Source of the DNA: an uncultured Collinsella sp.
GTDB lineage: Bacteria > Actinomycetota > Coriobacteriia > Coriobacteriales > Coriobacteriaceae
Length of the DNA: 25,607 nt
Direction: 5' to 3'
Assembly: GCA_900541795.1 (NCBI GenBank)
Contig: UQLC01000025.1
Location: 1-25,607 of the forward strand
Shown here: positions 1 to 9,100 of the stretch, piece by piece
Position numbering within the stretch: the first letter of the stretch is position 1
How the letters are laid out: each line of letters begins with the position of its first letter
The notes under the pieces: model-generated
Database searches by the model: none
Told to the model about the DNA's origin: nothing
What the model saw: only the letters and a program-made list of their open reading frames with translations
Translations under genes and position numbers: made by a program

Positions 1-110
1 TATATAATTCTCTTACCTTGCGAGTAAGAAGGGTGGGAGCAGCGCAGGAATTTAGTTCCTCGAGGTGCTAACAATCGCAATATTTGGCAAAAAACAGGAA
101 GGCAAATCGC

Positions 111-605
111 CTAGGCGTGGATCCTAGCGCATGTGCGCTTTTCAAGCAGAAAAAAGATGCCCCATGAGGCGGCCATGAGAACGAGGCCGATGGCGTCGAA
201 GGCGATGAACAGGTCGATGCTGCTGGCCAGCAGGTCGTGGCCGGCGGGCAGGGTGGCGCGGATGAGCGACTCTCCGACGAGCCCTACGACTTGCTGAGCC
301 AGTACGACGCTGGCGAGGGCGCGGTGGCGCTCGGGGCGCCAAATGACGAGTGGGTAGGTGCAGTTCCACATGAGGAAGGCGATACCGATGCCCTGAGTGG
401 CCACGCGACCTGGCACGCCACCGAGCTCGTAGGCGCCCATGTAGGCCTCGGGCGCGAGTGCGAACCCCAGGGCGCACTGCACGTTCACGACGAACACGAA
501 GGCGAAGCAGAGGCGCACGACCCAGATGGCTATCTTGACGCTGCGAGGGGATGCCTCGGCATCATCTTGGGGGAGGGCCGTAGAACGGGGATTGAAGGAT
601 CTCAT
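111..605 (-). CDS. Small four-TM integral membrane protein, function unknown
   Basis: This 164-residue protein has about four hydrophobic segments, near residues 24-50, 66-88, 95-115 and 126-152. The N-terminus is short and polar and the C-terminal tail is basic. I see no catalytic motif and do not recognise a family; small DoxX-like or DUF4345-like membrane proteins have a similar size and layout, but that is only a resemblance. The start at 605 follows a purine-rich AGGTAGGG site. It lies 6 nt after the stop of the upstream RNA methyltransferase gene, so the two are very probably co-transcribed and perhaps translationally coupled. The 110 nt beyond its stop hold nothing I can identify. Confidence 0.75.
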   Translation of the reverse strand: MRSFNPRSTALPQDDAEASPRSVKIAIWVVRLCFAFVFVVNVQCALGFALAPEAYMGAYELGGVPGRVATQGIGIAFLMWNCTYPLVIWRPERHRALASVVLAQQVVGLVGESLIRATLPAGHDLLASSIDLFIAFDAIGLVLMAASWGIFFLLEKRTCARIHA

Positions 606-611
606 TGTGCC

Positions 612-1526
612 CTACCTCTCCAGCTGGCTCAGCTGCCGGAAGGCGTAGAAGGCCACGGCGCTGGAGGCGGCCACGTTCAGGGAATCGACGCCGTGGGCCA
701 TGGGGATGCGCACGGTGTGGTCGCAGCGGGCGATGGTGGCGGGGGAGAGCCCCTCGCCTTCGGTGCCGAACAGCAGCGCAAGCTTCGCGGGTTTGCCGGC
801 GGCCGTCTCGCGCGCGGCCAAAAGCGCGCTCAGCTCGTCGGGGGTCATCGAGTCGTCGGAGAGTGCCATGGCGGCGCAGGTGAAGCCGTGCTCGTGCAGT
901 TCGGCGATGCCCTCATTGCTCCAGATCCCGCAGCCGGGGCGATTCGGTACGTCTGTGTCGCCGATGCGGGTCCACGGCACTTGGAAAACGGTGCCCATGG
1001 ACACGCGCACGGCGCGGCGGTACAACGGGTCGTAGCAGGCGGGGCTGACGAGCACGGCGTCCACCCCGAGAGCCGCCGCGCTGCGGAAGATGGCCCCGAC
1101 ATTGGTGTGGTTCGTGATGTCTTCAAGTACCGCCACCAGCCGCGCCTCGTGCAGCACGTCGGCCACGGTGGGCAGGACGGGGCGACGGAAGGCCCCCAGG
1201 GCGCCGCGCGTCAGCTCGAAGCCGGTGAGTCGCTCAAGTTCGTCATGAGGCGCGACGAACACCGGCATCTCGGGCGCGCCCGCCCGGCCGCTCGCCCGCT
1301 CTTCCATGCGCTCGATGAGCGGTGCCATGGAAGGCAGCCACTTCTCTTCCATAAGAAGCGAGATCGGCTCCATGCCGCCCTCGAAGGCCCGTTCGATCAC
1401 CTTCTGCGACTCGGCGATGAACAGCGCACGCTCCGGCTCCAGCTTACTGCGCAGCTGAGCTTCGGTCAGCCGCGCGAACGCATCGAGCCGTGGGTCTTCC
1501 AATGTGTCTACATAGATAAGGGGCAT
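612..1526 (-). CDS. TrmH/SpoU-family RNA 2'-O-methyltransferase
   Basis: This is a SAM-dependent SPOUT methyltransferase acting on rRNA or tRNA ribose 2'-OH; the exact target cannot be read from sequence. All three SpoU motifs are present in order: motif 1 NHTNVGAIFRSAAALG with the conserved N and R, motif 2 LLFGTEGEGLS, and motif 3 IPMAHGVDSLNVAAS near the C-terminus, which forms the trefoil-knot SAM site. The N-terminal third resembles the RNA-binding substrate domain of larger SpoU proteins. I chose the ATG at 1526 (MPLIYVDT, 304 residues) because AAGGAA sits 6-7 nt upstream. A TTG five codons earlier overlaps that site. A small membrane protein gene follows after 6 nt. Confidence 0.9.
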   Translation of the reverse strand: MPLIYVDTLEDPRLDAFARLTEAQLRSKLEPERALFIAESQKVIERAFEGGMEPISLLMEEKWLPSMAPLIERMEERASGRAGAPEMPVFVAPHDELERLTGFELTRGALGAFRRPVLPTVADVLHEARLVAVLEDITNHTNVGAIFRSAAALGVDAVLVSPACYDPLYRRAVRVSMGTVFQVPWTRIGDTDVPNRPGCGIWSNEGIAELHEHGFTCAAMALSDDSMTPDELSALLAARETAAGKPAKLALLFGTEGEGLSPATIARCDHTVRIPMAHGVDSLNVAASSAVAFYAFRQLSQLER

Positions 1527-1546
1527 GCCGGTTCCTTCCAAAACAA

Positions 1547-1575
1547 AAGCGCCCGTCTATTATAGGCGGGCGCTT
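1547..1575 (-). terminator. Rho-independent terminator after mihF
   Basis: Inverted repeat with arms AAGCGCCCGCCT and AGACGGGCGCTT (one G:T pair) and a 5-nt AT-rich loop. On the minus strand it is followed by TTTTGTTTTGG. It ends the mihF transcript and lies only about 20 nt before the methyltransferase start, so that gene depends on read-through or on a promoter overlapping the hairpin. Confidence 0.8.
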
Positions 1576-1597
1576 GCAAGATTGCCTCGGTTGAGAC

Positions 1598-1906
1598 TTA
1601 GGAAAGGGCGGCCTTCAGGGCGGCCATCTGGTTGGAGCCGAGGCCCTGCAGACGACGCTCGGCCGGAATGCCCAGTTCCTCCATGAGCTTCTCGGTCTTC
1701 ACCTTGCCGAAGCCGGGCAGGGCGTTCACGAAAGCCTTGACCTTCATGCGGCCGATGATCGGGTCGTCGATCTGATCGAGAACCTCGGCCGGGGTGGTGA
1801 GACCCATGGCGAGCTTGTTGGTGATCTCGGAGCGCTTGGCGCGAACGACGCGAGCCTTCTCGAGGGCGGCGGCGCGCTGCTCAGGGGTCATGGTAGGTGC
1901 GGGCAT
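1598..1906 (-). CDS. mihF: Actinobacterial-type integration host factor (mIHF)
   Basis: This 102-residue basic protein binds DNA and bends or compacts the nucleoid in actinobacteria. It is unrelated to the HU/IHF fold of proteobacteria. Recognition rests on the helix-turn-helix part ALPGFGKVKTEKLMEELGI, which resembles the H2TH/HhH segment of the family, and on the C-terminal RRLQGLGSNQMAALKAAL, matching the conserved family ending. The length fits the family (about 100-110). The ATG at 1906 has AGAGAAG upstream. A second ATG five codons in (MTPEQRAAALEK) is an alternative. It is followed by a strong terminator and preceded by a hairpin-rich leader. Confidence 0.93.
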   Translation of the reverse strand: MPAPTMTPEQRAAALEKARVVRAKRSEITNKLAMGLTTPAEVLDQIDDPIIGRMKVKAFVNALPGFGKVKTEKLMEELGIPAERRLQGLGSNQMAALKAALS

Positions 1907-1930
1907 ATCACTTCTCTTTCTCTAGTCGGT

Positions 1931-1992
1931 GCCCTTCTAACAGGGCCTTCACTCGAAGAACGCTGGTACCAGAAGGCTTCGGTACCAGCGTT
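1931..1992 (-). promoter_or_regulatory. Two stem-loops in the leader of mihF
   Basis: A perfect 12-bp inverted repeat (AACGCTGGTACC / GGTACCAGCGTT, 1959-1970 and 1981-1992, 10-nt loop) and a smaller one (GCCCT/AGGGC, 1931-1946) lie 25-90 nt upstream of the mihF start. Read on the plus strand, the larger hairpin is followed by TTTCTCCGTTTTT, so it could also stop plus-strand transcription. No known riboswitch fold is recognised. It may be an attenuator or an autoregulatory site, or a terminator for a promoter not seen. Confidence 0.5.
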
Positions 1993-2219
1993 TCTCCGTT
2001 TTTAGCTACACGATCATAATAGAAAACCGCAGGTTGTACACCCCTTTTCCCGCTAATGTCGCGTTTTTGCAGAAAAATGTGCGCTTTTAAGGCTCCGAAA
2101 TGGGGATTTGGTGACGAAATAGCTCGAATGCGGCTGTTCAAGCTTCTTGAGAAACTGCGAAAAAGGGGAGGGAAGGCGCTGCTCGAAGACGTTGGACGGG
2201 CACGCGAAAGCAGGAGCGC

Positions 2220-2225
2220 TATAAT
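2220..2225 (+). promoter_or_regulatory. Candidate -10 box of mazG
   Basis: TATAAT lies 35 nt before the chosen GTG start of mazG. No well-spaced -35 hexamer was found, so the call rests on the -10 alone. Confidence 0.35.
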
Positions 2226-2259
2226 GCTGCGGAAACCTGCAATCGAAGGGAGCAATACT

Positions 2260-3147
2260 GTGACTGAGAAGCTGGTAGCCGAGGTGCAGCCGACCGAGCA
2301 CCCCGCCTTCAACGAGTTCGTGGCCACCATCGAGGCGCTGCGCTCGCCGGACGGGTGCCCCTGGGACAAGGAGCAGACCCACAAGAGCATTTCCGGCAAC
2401 ATGGTGGAGGAGGCTTACGAGGCCGTGGATGCCATCGAGGCCGACGACGTGCCGCACATGCGCGAAGAGCTCGGCGACGTGCTGCTTCAGGTGGTGCTGC
2501 AGTCGCAGATTGCCGCGGACGCTGGTGAGTTCACCATCGACGACGTGTGCCGCGACGTGAACGCGAAGATCGTGCGCCGGCATCCCCATGTGTTCGGTGA
2601 CGTGGTGGCAGGCGACGCCAACGAGGTGCTGGACGTATGGGATCAGATAAAGATGGCCGAGAAGGAGTCCGCCGACGCTGCGGCCGACGCGCCCCAGGGG
2701 CTGCTCGACGGCGTGCCGAAGAGCTTCCCGGCGCTGAAACAGGCGCAGAAGATCTCGCGGAAGGCGGCCTCGGCCGGTTTCGAGTGGGAAACGGTGGACG
2801 ACGTGTGGGCCAAGGTGGACGAGGAGGTCGCCGAGCTTAAGGCCGCCTACGCCGCCGCGCCGAAGTCCGCGAACGGCAAAGTGGATGCCGCCGCCGATCC
2901 CGCGGCTGCCGCGGCGGTGGAACTGGAGATGGGCGACGTGCTGTTCTCGCTCGTGAACGTAGCCCGCAAGATGGGCGTCCAGGCCGAGGAGGCCCTGCGC
3001 GCCACCTGCGGCAAGTTCCGTTTCCGCTGGGCCTTCATGGAAGGCGCCGCTGCCGGCCAGGGCCGTCGCGTGGAAGACCTCTCCATGGAGGAGATGGAAG
3101 AGCTCTGGCAGCTTTCGAAAGTGCTTGAGGGCGATAGCCTAGGCTAA
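2260..3147 (+). CDS. mazG: MazG family nucleoside triphosphate pyrophosphohydrolase
   Basis: It hydrolyses (d)NTPs to NMP and pyrophosphate, a house-cleaning role, and in some bacteria lowers ppGpp. Two MazG-like repeats are visible. The first, with LRSPDGCPWDKEQTH, EEAYEA and EELGD, carries the EExxE...ExxD metal-binding set. The second has DEEVAELKAAY, ELEMGDVLFSLVNVARK and the C-terminal KFRFRWAFME. An Ala/Asp-rich insertion of about 20 residues (near 2860-2920) splits the second repeat. I chose the GTG at 2260 (VTEKLVAEV, 295 residues) because AAGGGAG lies 7 nt upstream and family proteins begin near here. The open frame extends back to 2056, and an ATG at 2224 preceded by AGGAG is a weaker alternative. 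Confidence 0.92.
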   Translation: MTEKLVAEVQPTEHPAFNEFVATIEALRSPDGCPWDKEQTHKSISGNMVEEAYEAVDAIEADDVPHMREELGDVLLQVVLQSQIAADAGEFTIDDVCRDVNAKIVRRHPHVFGDVVAGDANEVLDVWDQIKMAEKESADAAADAPQGLLDGVPKSFPALKQAQKISRKAASAGFEWETVDDVWAKVDEEVAELKAAYAAAPKSANGKVDAAADPAAAAAVELEMGDVLFSLVNVARKMGVQAEEALRATCGKFRFRWAFMEGAAAGQGRRVEDLSMEEMEELWQLSKVLEGDSLG

Positions 3148-3173
3148 AATACGGAATCGGCGCATTTTAGCCT
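3141..3173. terminator. Bidirectional hairpin between convergent genes
   Basis: Arms AGGCTAAAAT (3141-3150) and ATTTTAGCCT (3164-3173) pair perfectly around a 13-nt loop. The left arm overlaps the mazG stop codon. It lies between mazG (+) and the adhesin-amidohydrolase frame (-), where a shared terminator is expected. There is no good U-tract on either side, so termination efficiency is uncertain. Confidence 0.55.
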
Positions 3174-3187
3174 AAAGAGGCCCAATC

Positions 3188-6100
3188 TCATTGTTCGTAC
3201 ACCTTCTTGCCGGCGACGTAGGTGGCTTGTACCTTTGCCTGCTGCAGGTCGTCGGGAGCCAGCTCGAAGGGGTTCGGGTCCAGCACGACGATATCGGCGA
3301 ACATGCCCGGGGCCAGCTGCCCCAGCTCGTCGGCGCGCTGGGCGGCGGCGGCGCTGCCGGCGGTGTAGGCGCGCAGGGCCTCGGCCAGGGTGATGCGCTC
3401 CTCGGGCAGCCAGCCTCCAAGCGGTTCGTGGGTGTCGGCATCGCGGCGAGTGACAGCGGTGTAGACGGCGTCGATGGGGTCGATGTCGGTAACGGGGGAG
3501 TCGGTGCCGAAGGCCAGCGTGGCGCCGGAATCGAGCAGGGTGCGGAAGGGCCACATATAAGGGACGCGCTCGGGGCCCAAATCACGCTCCGGGCCGCCGG
3601 GATCCAGGGTGATGTGGCGTGGCTGCACGCTGGCGATGACGTCCACCCGCGCGATGCGCGCGATGTCGTCGGGCTGGAAGTTCTCCAAATGCTCGATGGT
3701 GTGATGGGCGGGGGAGGCCACCGGGTGGGCTTCGAAGATATCGAGGCAGCGGTGGATGGCCTCGTCGCCGATGGCGTGGATGCGCACGGGCGAGCCCTCG
3801 GCCGCCGCCGGGGCCACCAGCGCCTCCATCACTTCGGCAGCCACGGTGGGGCGCCCGCAGTCGCCCTCGAAGCGAGCGTTGGTGTAGGGGTCGTGAACCC
3901 AGGCGGTGTGCTGGCTGGAAACGCCGTCGAAGAACTGCTTGAAGCCCTGAGCCGAAAGGAGCGGGCCCGTGTGGGCGGCCTGCAGGGCGGCCAGACGGCT
4001 GCGGTCTTCCAAAAGCGTGGGGAACATGGACACGCGCACGGTGAGCTCGCCGGCCTCTTCCAAGGCGCCGAACAGGTCGTCGCGCACGAAATCGAGGCCC
4101 GGCATCGCCATGAGCGACACGTCGCACACGCCCGTGATGCCGTGCTCGTTCAGATAACGCTCGAAGGAGCGGTAGGCGTCCAACAGCTCCTCGCGCGAGA
4201 ATTCCGCCACGATGCGCGGCATGAGCTCCATGGCTGCCGCCTCGCGCACAATGCCCGTAAGGTGCCCGTCGGCGTCTTTGTCGTAGCTCCCGCCTGCGGG
4301 CGGCTCGCTTTCCTCCGTGATGCCCAAGCGTTCCAGCGCGCAGCTGTTCAGCCACAGGGTGTGGGCGTCGCCGGAGTACATGGCCACGGGTCGGTCGGGG
4401 TAGGCAGCATCCAGCGACGCGCGGCTCGGCATGCCGGCCGGGTTCCACAAGTAGTCGCGCCAGCCCTGGGTGAGCAGCCACGAGCCGGCCGGTCGCCGTG
4501 CGGCCAAGGGCGCCAGGCGCGCTACCGCGTCGGCCTCGTTCTCGCCCACGAAGCGCTCAGCCAGAGGGGAGAGGTACAGCGCGGAGTGGAAGTAATGAAG
4601 ATGGGCGTCGTGGAAGCCCGGCGCGACCGCAACGACCTTGGTCGCCGTCAGCTCCACGGATCCCTTTGCGGTGTAGGTGTTCGTGAAGGTGGGAGCATCG
4701 GCCTTGTCACCATCGTAGGCAACGGCGGCGTCCAGCTTGCCAGCTTTGTCCATGACCTTCACCGCGGCATGGTGCACCGCGTCGTCGAAGGTCACGTGGG
4801 ACAGGTCGCCCTTCTTCTCCACGATGGTGTACTTGTACTCGCCGGCCTTGGTGTAGTTGATGGCCGGGAAGGTGACGGTGCCGTCCTCGCCGTTCTTGGC
4901 GCTCCGGATGGGTTGCTTGCCCTTCAGCTGCTCGGCCGTCAGATCGCCCTCGTACAGGTCGAAGGCGAACTCGCCGCCCTTGAGCGCAGCCGGCGTGCTG
5001 TCGGACTTCACATAGGCCTTCTTCGCCGCGAGCGTCACCGAGGTCTCGGCGGGCTGATACGTGTTCTTGAAGGTCGGGATATCGTTCTTGCCGTCGTAAG
5101 TGACGGTCGCCTTCGCCTTGTCGCCCTCCGCCTTCACCGAGACGTGAACCCTCACCTCCGTGGAATCGTAGGTGATGGTCGAATCGCTGCCAGCGACCTC
5201 CTTGAGCGTGTAGTCGTACTCGCCCAGGTTCAGGCCCTTGACGGTCAGCTTGACCTTGCCATTCTTATCGTTGGTGCCGCGAGCGTCCTCATTGCCGTCC
5301 TGGTCGTACAAGCCGAAGGTGAACGCATCGGCCGTCAGGTCCTTGCCCGCGAGAACTTTCGTGGCCTCAACGGTGACGTCCGCCGTCGGCTTCGTGTTGG
5401 TGAAGGTCGGCACGGCCTTCTCACCGTCGTAGGTGACGGTCGCCTTCAGCTCGCCCTTTTCGTCGGTGACCTTGACGTGGACCTTCACGCCCTTCGCGTC
5501 GTAGACGACGGTCGAGTCGGCGCCCTTCACCTCCTTGATGGTGTAGTCGTGGTCGCCCGGCGTAGCGTAGTCGATGGCTGCAAAGGCGACCTTGCCGTCC
5601 TTCTCGTTTTGGACAGTCTGGACCACGCTGCCGTCCTTGTCGAGCAGCTGGAACGTGAAGTCACTCCCCGCGAGCTCACCGCCCGTGAAGCGCTTCGTCG
5701 CCTTGAGCGTTACCGAGGTCTCCTTCGGGCGGTACGTGTTCGTGATCACCGCAATCTGATCGTCGATCACCTGAGATGTGGCGGTGCCATCATCCTTATA
5801 GATCTGCTCCATTTTGACGACTGGCTCGGTCAGATTTCCCTTGCCGTCATCCTTCACCGTTACGGTCACTTTGTATTCGGCGCTGGAGTAGCTGACACCG
5901 CCCAGCCAACTGGGATCGCTCTTGGCGGGCGTAGTCTCGGCAATGTAGTAGGTGTACTTGCCAGGCTTCTCATACTTAATCTCTCCGAAGCTAAATTCTT
6001 CGGCGCTCGTAACGGTCTTCTCGACCTGCTTCATGCCGGCCACGGGCGCTGCCGTGGCACCATCAGGCATCGGCGTTCCATCGGCGGCGCGCAGGCAAAG

Positions 6101-9100
6101 CTCGAAGCTGTCGGCGCTAGTCCACTCACGGCCGGTGAACTTCTTCTTCGCCTTGATGCCTGTGAGCGTCACCGAAGACTTCACGCTGTAGCTGTTGGTG
6201 AACACCAGCTTGTTGTCTTCGGCCAGCGTGCCGTTGGAATTCTGCGAGGCAATCGTGCCCGAGATGCTATCGCCTTCTTCAGTCAGATTCTTGTCACCCT
6301 GCTTGCGGCCGGTCAGCTTATAGCCCGCGGGCATCTCGTCCTTGCCGGTCAGCTCCTGCACCGTGTAATTGTCACCCTTGGCAAGGCCGTACACGCGAAT
6401 CGTCTCGTCGGCCTTGATAGCATGGGTGTCGCCGTTCTTCAAATCGAACACGTCGCCGGCTTGCTTTCCGGCCCCAGCGTTCTTGAACACTGCAGCCTTG
6501 TAGGTCTTCCCCTCGGGCACGGTGAACTTGAAGGTGAACCCCGCGTCCGGTTTTCCCGTCAGGCCCGCTGGCACCACGACCTTCTTCGTCACCTCGAGGC
6601 TCGCCTCGCGCTTGTTAGCCACGCGCACGCAGGTGGCGCCCGTGAACAGCGCGTTCAGATTCTTGCCGTCCAGGTCGGCGCGGGCGCCCTTCGCATTAGT
6701 GTCACCAAGCACGTCCTGCGTGATGCCCATACGTAGCCAGCCCGTCTCGGTCTTCAGGCGGTAGGGTTCGCCCTCTTTGGTGGGCCCATACTGGTAGACA
6801 CGTCCATTGGCGCCGTACTTGAGATGTACCTCATCCTCGCCACCCTTGGCGTCATTGTTCCAGGAAAGGTTGTCGTTGCCGTCGAGCGTCCCGTCGGACG
6901 TCTGGCGCTGGCCCTTGATCCACGTGAGCGTGTTGTCAATGTCGCCCTCTGCGCCAAACTGGCCCAGGCTCTTCAGGAGCGAGCCCACGCCCACGAACGT
7001 CGAAACGCCGTCATCGGGCGTACCAGCATCGGCGTGGACGCCGTAATCGTCCACAATCACCTTGGTGAGCGTGTCGTTAAGCAGGAAGCCCTGGGGCGCC
7101 GAGACCTCCTTTAGGTAGTAGGTGCCCTTCACGAGCGGCTCTTTACCGTCGCTCGTATACGGGAATATGCCCGCACCTTCGAGCTTGACCGGGTTGGCGA
7201 CCGACCTTGTCGTCAGGGTGTCGTAGGGGGTCTGTTCGCCATTGAGCACGGCCTTGCCGTTCGCATCCTCAGTCACCTGGGTGGACTTGTACAGGCCGAA
7301 CTTCGCCCCGTCAACGGGCTTACCCTCGGAATCGGTCTTCTGCACGAACAGGCGATTCTGGATGTTCGTGACGAGCAGGCGCGTGGCGAACTGCCGCCGG
7401 AAATTCTCCTTGCCGTCGGGGAGGTCATCGCTGAACACGTGGACCGTGTTGTCCATCCTCGCTTCGGCGATGGAGCTCGCCGTTGTGTAGTAGATGGCCA
7501 CCGTGTACTCGGCATCCTTGCGGGCATCACCGCTCAGCAGGTAGTAGTACTTGGAGATATCACCGGGCAGATTTTGAATCTCTACCTGGTACTGGCCGCT
7601 CGTGTTGAGCGTGAAGGCGTGCAGGTCCTTCTTCGCCGCCTCGATAGCGCCGGCCTTGCTCGACTTCTCGGCGAGGGTGTACCCCATTCCCGTCGATGGG
7701 TCGCCCGACACGGCGTACCAATTGTTCTGATCTTTGATATCTGCGTTTGCGCTTTTATCGCGCTTGAGCACCACAGCGAACAGTATGCCGGACTCCAGGT
7801 CGTCGATCTTGTCGGACTTCGTCAGGTTATCATTTGCCTTGTACACGGTCGACGGCGCGGTGATGGTCTCCTTCGCAGCGGCGAACGCACCGGTCTTCCA
7901 CACGACGCTGTCCGCGTCCATACCGCCGCGGTTGATGATGACGCCGCCCGCGTCCTTCTTGTCGCTTGCGGGCACGTACTCGAGCTGCATGTTACCGTCC
8001 GTTGCCGTGAGGCTCGAGCGGTAACCGTTGGGCGCTTTTGTTTCCTTCAGGAGGTAGTGCTGGTAATGATACTCTTTATAAAGGTCATCGAAGTTGATAA
8101 CGCCGTTGTCCACGTCATTTGTGAGCGTCAGTTGTCCATTCGCGTTCGTGGTGCCGGAGCCAAGTAGGTTATTTTGATTAGCGGTCGTGTCAGTGAAGTT
8201 CTCGTCTGTCTTGTACAGCGCGAACTGAGCACCCTCCACCGGACCGCCATCCTGGTCGAACTTGATGATGTCGGACTCGGGCACCGTCACGAGGTTGAAC
8301 TTGAGCTCCATGTTGGAGTCGGTGGCGCCGCGCTCCAGGTAGAAGAACTTGAGGGTGTGGTTGGTGCCGTCTTTGAAGGTGTTGCCGTCGAAGCCCGAAG
8401 TGCCCTTTTTCGCCGCCTGGTACTTGCTCAGCAGCGTGCCGTCGCTTTTGTCGTTCACCTTAATGTCGCCCGTATGAAAGTTGATACTCAGACTCGCACG
8501 GCTGTGAATACCGCCGATATCACCCACGAGGACATCATCGATGAACACCCAGACGTCATCATCGCCGGCGAACTCGAAGGTCATGTCCTTCTTATCGTTC
8601 GTCAGGCCGCCGTTGGGCTGCACGAATCGCGTGGACATTGAGAGGCCGAAGTGGTGGTTGACGTGGTTACCGGCGTTGTCTGCCGTGATGCCATTTTGGA
8701 CGAGCCGGCCGCTTTCCTCCTTGAACACCTTGTCTGCCGCATCGAACGGGAAGAACTGACCCCGATGGGACGAATCGCCCACTTTGTCAATGCCCCAGGT
8801 GTCATAGACGTCGAAGGCATTCTTGTCAGCGTTGTAGGCTGCGTAGTTTTCGGAGCTGTCATAGACGTAGTAGCCGTCCTGAACCTTGAGGAGGCCCGTC
8901 ACGCCAAAATGGGACGTCTTGCCGGTCTGGGCAGAGGAATCGAACAGATAGCGGAGGGAGTCGCCGCCATAGGTACCGGAAAGCTGCGGGTAGCCGTCTG
9001 AAAGCGTGTTGCTGACAATGCCGGGCTGCGGGTTCGTGTTGCCCGTCCAATGGTTGAGCGGTGCATCACCCTGGCCATCGTTAAACTGGAACCGGTGGCT

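Noticed and set aside
1..110. A possible RNA gene or promoter at the window edge
   Set aside because: No cloverleaf, terminator or box pair could be supported in these bases.
237..1565. A 442-codon plus-strand frame
   Set aside because: It lies opposite the SpoU methyltransferase, whose three motifs are unmistakable. It has no motif of its own.
3191..6736. A 1181-codon open frame on the plus strand opposite the adhesin
   Set aside because: It is a shadow of the minus-strand gene in GC-rich DNA: no RBS, no domain, and unusual His/Arg/Gly-rich composition, while the minus strand gives clear domains.
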